Shown in pieces: positions 62,265 through 64,000 of a stretch of 64,000 nucleotides of DNA. Below the pieces are notes generated by a model that was given only the letters and a program-made list of their open reading frames with translations, did no database searches and was not told the origin of the DNA. The stretch spans positions 124,001-188,000 of the forward strand of contig NZ_SJPM01000011.1 in assembly GCF_007859915.1 (NCBI RefSeq), in the 5' to 3' direction. Numbering within the stretch: position 1 is the stretch's first letter; each line of letters begins with the position of its first letter. The translations under genes were made by a program, and so were the position numbers. The stretch comes from Neorhodopirellula pilleata. Lineage in GTDB: Bacteria > Planctomycetota > Planctomycetia > Pirellulales > Pirellulaceae.

Positions 62265-63965
62265 TTACGCGAACCGGCCGTGCAGGAACCAGCGTTTTTG
62301 TTCGCCGGTGGCGACTAGGTCGTGGTAAACCCACAAGCGACTTCCGTCGACCAATTCGACGCGAAAATAATCGCGGCGGATCAGCGGCCCACTCCACCAT
62401 CGCGTCTCGATCCGCTCCGGCCCCCAGTGCCGGTGGACGGCTTGCGAACTTCCGCGAATCCGAAAAGCCGCCGGAAAATGATCGCACGCGGCCGTGTCAG
62501 CTTCCCGCCCGCCGGCGTCGATCGGCGTGATCGGCGACGGAACCTCAAGCAGCTCGATCGGTCGTCGCCCCAAGTCGGTCGTTCGCGGCGGCCCCCCACC
62601 TGTCACCCGCCCACCTGTCACCTTTCTCCCTCGCATCCGATGCGTCGTCATCGGAAAGTCCTCGACCGAACTTTCCGGCAACGGATCGTCGCTCAAGCGG
62701 ACGCCGCGGACGCAGTCTTCGCCCAAACGACCCGACAAAACATCGATCAATCGGGCCGCCTCGCTCTGACGCGTCCAATCGTCGCCGCCACCGGACTGGA
62801 AATCCGGCCCAAAGATCGACGGCTGGCGACTCGAGAGCGGCGCGTGTTGGGCGACGCAAATCGTCATCTGAGTGACCATTGAACCCAACCGGTGGGCCTG
62901 TAACGCGCCGAGCATCAACCGCGTCAGATGCGATCGATCGAGCGTCGGTGCGAACAAACCCGATTCCAATACTGCCGGCGGATGAGCCGTGAAATCGAGA
63001 TGACACCGCAACCGCAACACGCCCCGGTGCAGAGGTTGTAAATCGACGATCGCTTGGTCGATCAATCGCTCCAAGCGGTCGCTGATCAAGTCCATCGCGT
63101 CGGTAGGATATTCCAACACCAACGACGCCGAATGGTCCGATGGTGTCTCCAGTGCAATGAGTGGTTCATCGATTTCGCCGGTCGCCTGGGCGATCCGATC
63201 GCAAAGCGGCCTTCCCAAGCGTGTGGCCAGTCCTTCGCGTGGCAAACGCAACAAACTGCCCACCGTTTCGACACCCAAACGGGATAGTGTCGCGACCGTA
63301 TCGGGTGGCAGCCGCAGCGCCGCGGGCGGCAGCGTTTGCAATGCGGTAAGGGTTTGGCCGGGCGGGGCGATGAAGAACTCAAAACCATTCTTCCTTGACC
63401 GGTCTTTCTGCGACGGCGCGGTGTTGGCCAACGCCCAGGCCGCACCGAGCGTGTCGGCGATCGCGAATCGTCCGTTGAGCCGTCGTTTTTGCAATTGCGA
63501 GGCCGCCGTGGCGAGCAGTTCCCGCTCATCGCCGAACAAATGCGTGACCCCGTTGATTTCTGAAATGATCGCTTCGGGGTCGTGCCGATGCCGGCCGTAC
63601 CATTTGAAACGTTGGAGTGTTTCGACGGCCGTTCGCGGACTGAGATGGTTTTGAAATTCAAGAGCGAGCGATTGCAGAGCTTCACGGTCGGCATCACGAT
63701 CGTGTTCTTCAAAAATCGCCTCGGTCATCGCGGCCAGGTCGGCCGCCTGGGCGACCGGCATCCCCAACCTCACGCCCGCCGAGCGGGCTCGCACGCACGC
63801 GGCCGCCACAACCCGCCCGCGCCGCGGATCGGCGTGCCACAGGATGACCGGCTGGGATGGTTCGTTGGCTTTCGCCGCGTCATCCGGTTTTGCGGGCTCG
63901 GGCGTGGCGGCGAGTCGACGTTGGATCGGCCAATCGGGCAGCCAAAGACACAGCAACCGCTTCAT
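62265..63965 (-). CDS. imuB: ImuB-like Y-family polymerase homolog
   Basis: 566 residues. It begins MKRLLCLWLPDWPIQRRLA, typical of ImuB, with a Y-family-like palm/finger region (ISEINGVTHLFGDERELLATA, about 138-158). The usual catalytic acidic residues (an early DxD and a later SxDE) are not seen, in line with ImuB being a catalytically dead adaptor in the ImuA-ImuB-DnaE2 mutasome. The C-terminal 150 residues are longer than usual, with a glycine-rich spacer and LIRRDYFRVELVDGSRLWVYHD. The start overlaps a likely upstream stop, as expected for imuA. Confidence 0.85.
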   Translation of the reverse strand: MKRLLCLWLPDWPIQRRLAATPEPAKPDDAAKANEPSQPVILWHADPRRGRVVAAACVRARSAGVRLGMPVAQAADLAAMTEAIFEEHDRDADREALQSLALEFQNHLSPRTAVETLQRFKWYGRHRHDPEAIISEINGVTHLFGDERELLATAASQLQKRRLNGRFAIADTLGAAWALANTAPSQKDRSRKNGFEFFIAPPGQTLTALQTLPPAALRLPPDTVATLSRLGVETVGSLLRLPREGLATRLGRPLCDRIAQATGEIDEPLIALETPSDHSASLVLEYPTDAMDLISDRLERLIDQAIVDLQPLHRGVLRLRCHLDFTAHPPAVLESGLFAPTLDRSHLTRLMLGALQAHRLGSMVTQMTICVAQHAPLSSRQPSIFGPDFQSGGGDDWTRQSEAARLIDVLSGRLGEDCVRGVRLSDDPLPESSVEDFPMTTHRMRGRKVTGGRVTGGGPPRTTDLGRRPIELLEVPSPITPIDAGGREADTAACDHFPAAFRIRGSSQAVHRHWGPERIETRWWSGPLIRRDYFRVELVDGSRLWVYHDLVATGEQKRWFLHGRFA

Positions 63966-64000
63966 GACGAGTTTCCGTGTGGCGGGTTTGAGAATCGACG
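63962..64000 (-). CDS. Probable end of imuA (only the last codons in window)
   Basis: On the minus strand the frame from the window edge reads a few residues (RRFSNPPHGNSS) and stops at TGA 63962-63964, overlapping the imuB ATG by the ATGA pattern. This is the position where imuA lies in other genomes. The evidence is too short to prove the identity. Confidence 0.3.
   Translation of the reverse strand, partial: RRFSNPPHGNSS

Noticed and set aside
1..64000. Prophage, CRISPR-Cas, secondary-metabolite cluster or tRNA genes
   Set aside because: No phage structural genes, Cas proteins, large synthases or tRNA-like cloverleaf sequences could be found by reading both strands.

Overview
The window comes from a member of the Planctomycetota, most likely a Pirellulaceae (Rhodopirellula-like) bacterium. 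The support is the protein content: DUF1501, DUF1549/1553, DUF1552, DUF1592-type and DUF3500 secreted proteins, planctomycete-type cytochrome c domains, a DUF1559 pseudopilin-like protein, a sulfatase, a dockerin-ended surface protein with the planctomycete N-terminal export motif, and many palindromic intergenic repeats. No rRNA, tRNA or CRISPR array was seen.

Layout. 1-5.3 kb: end of a hydantoinase B gene, then a DUF1552/DUF1592 pair. 5.3-8.0 kb: a lipid-carrier cluster in which a DUF368 (PopT-type) gene and a CDP-alcohol phosphatidyltransferase gene diverge from uppP. 8.2-10.9 kb: a LexA-like regulator that appears to have lost all its self-cleavage residues, facing glgX. 11.4-12.2 kb: two tandem 296-bp units with 40-bp inverted ends that carry the same decayed four-helix-bundle gene. 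12.2-22 kb: a DUF1559 protein, an unusual metzincin-like protein, a 1488-residue double-propeller dockerin protein, a PAS-LuxR regulator and a beta-helix protein. 22.3-24.7 kb: a putative ethylene-receptor sensor split from its histidine kinase. 24.7-34.5 kb: an unknown membrane protein, a dicarboxylate symporter and a three-gene DUF1501 / DUF1549-1553 / WD40-cytochrome operon.

34.5-41 kb: a repeat-rich stretch with a PAS-AraC regulator, a protein made of about ten tandem HTH-like repeats, a TIM-barrel sugar isomerase and a DUF3500 protein. The last two genes lie between two oppositely oriented 270-280-bp giant palindromes. 41-46 kb: an operon with an intact trypsin-like PDZ protease, a pseudo-protease with its PDZ domain inserted inside the protease fold, and a zinc-ribbon membrane protein. 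46-56 kb: housekeeping genes (SDR-uvrB, rpmG-recJ, a DnaJ-type co-chaperone, a GGCT-like enzyme, a thioredoxin-fold protein). 56-64 kb: a sulfatase, a truncated IS4 transposase, glyA followed by a CheY-like regulator and an unknown protein, and imuB.

DNA repair is well represented (uvrB, recJ, imuB, a LexA-like protein). The palindromic repeats fall into size-constrained families, and one is inserted in another with an 8-bp target duplication, which argues that they move. The best candidates for undescribed biology are the tandem-HTH protein, the LexA-like protein, the split ethylene sensor, the giant palindromes with compensated arm differences, and the pseudo-protease pair. All function calls rest on reading motifs by eye; no database search was possible.
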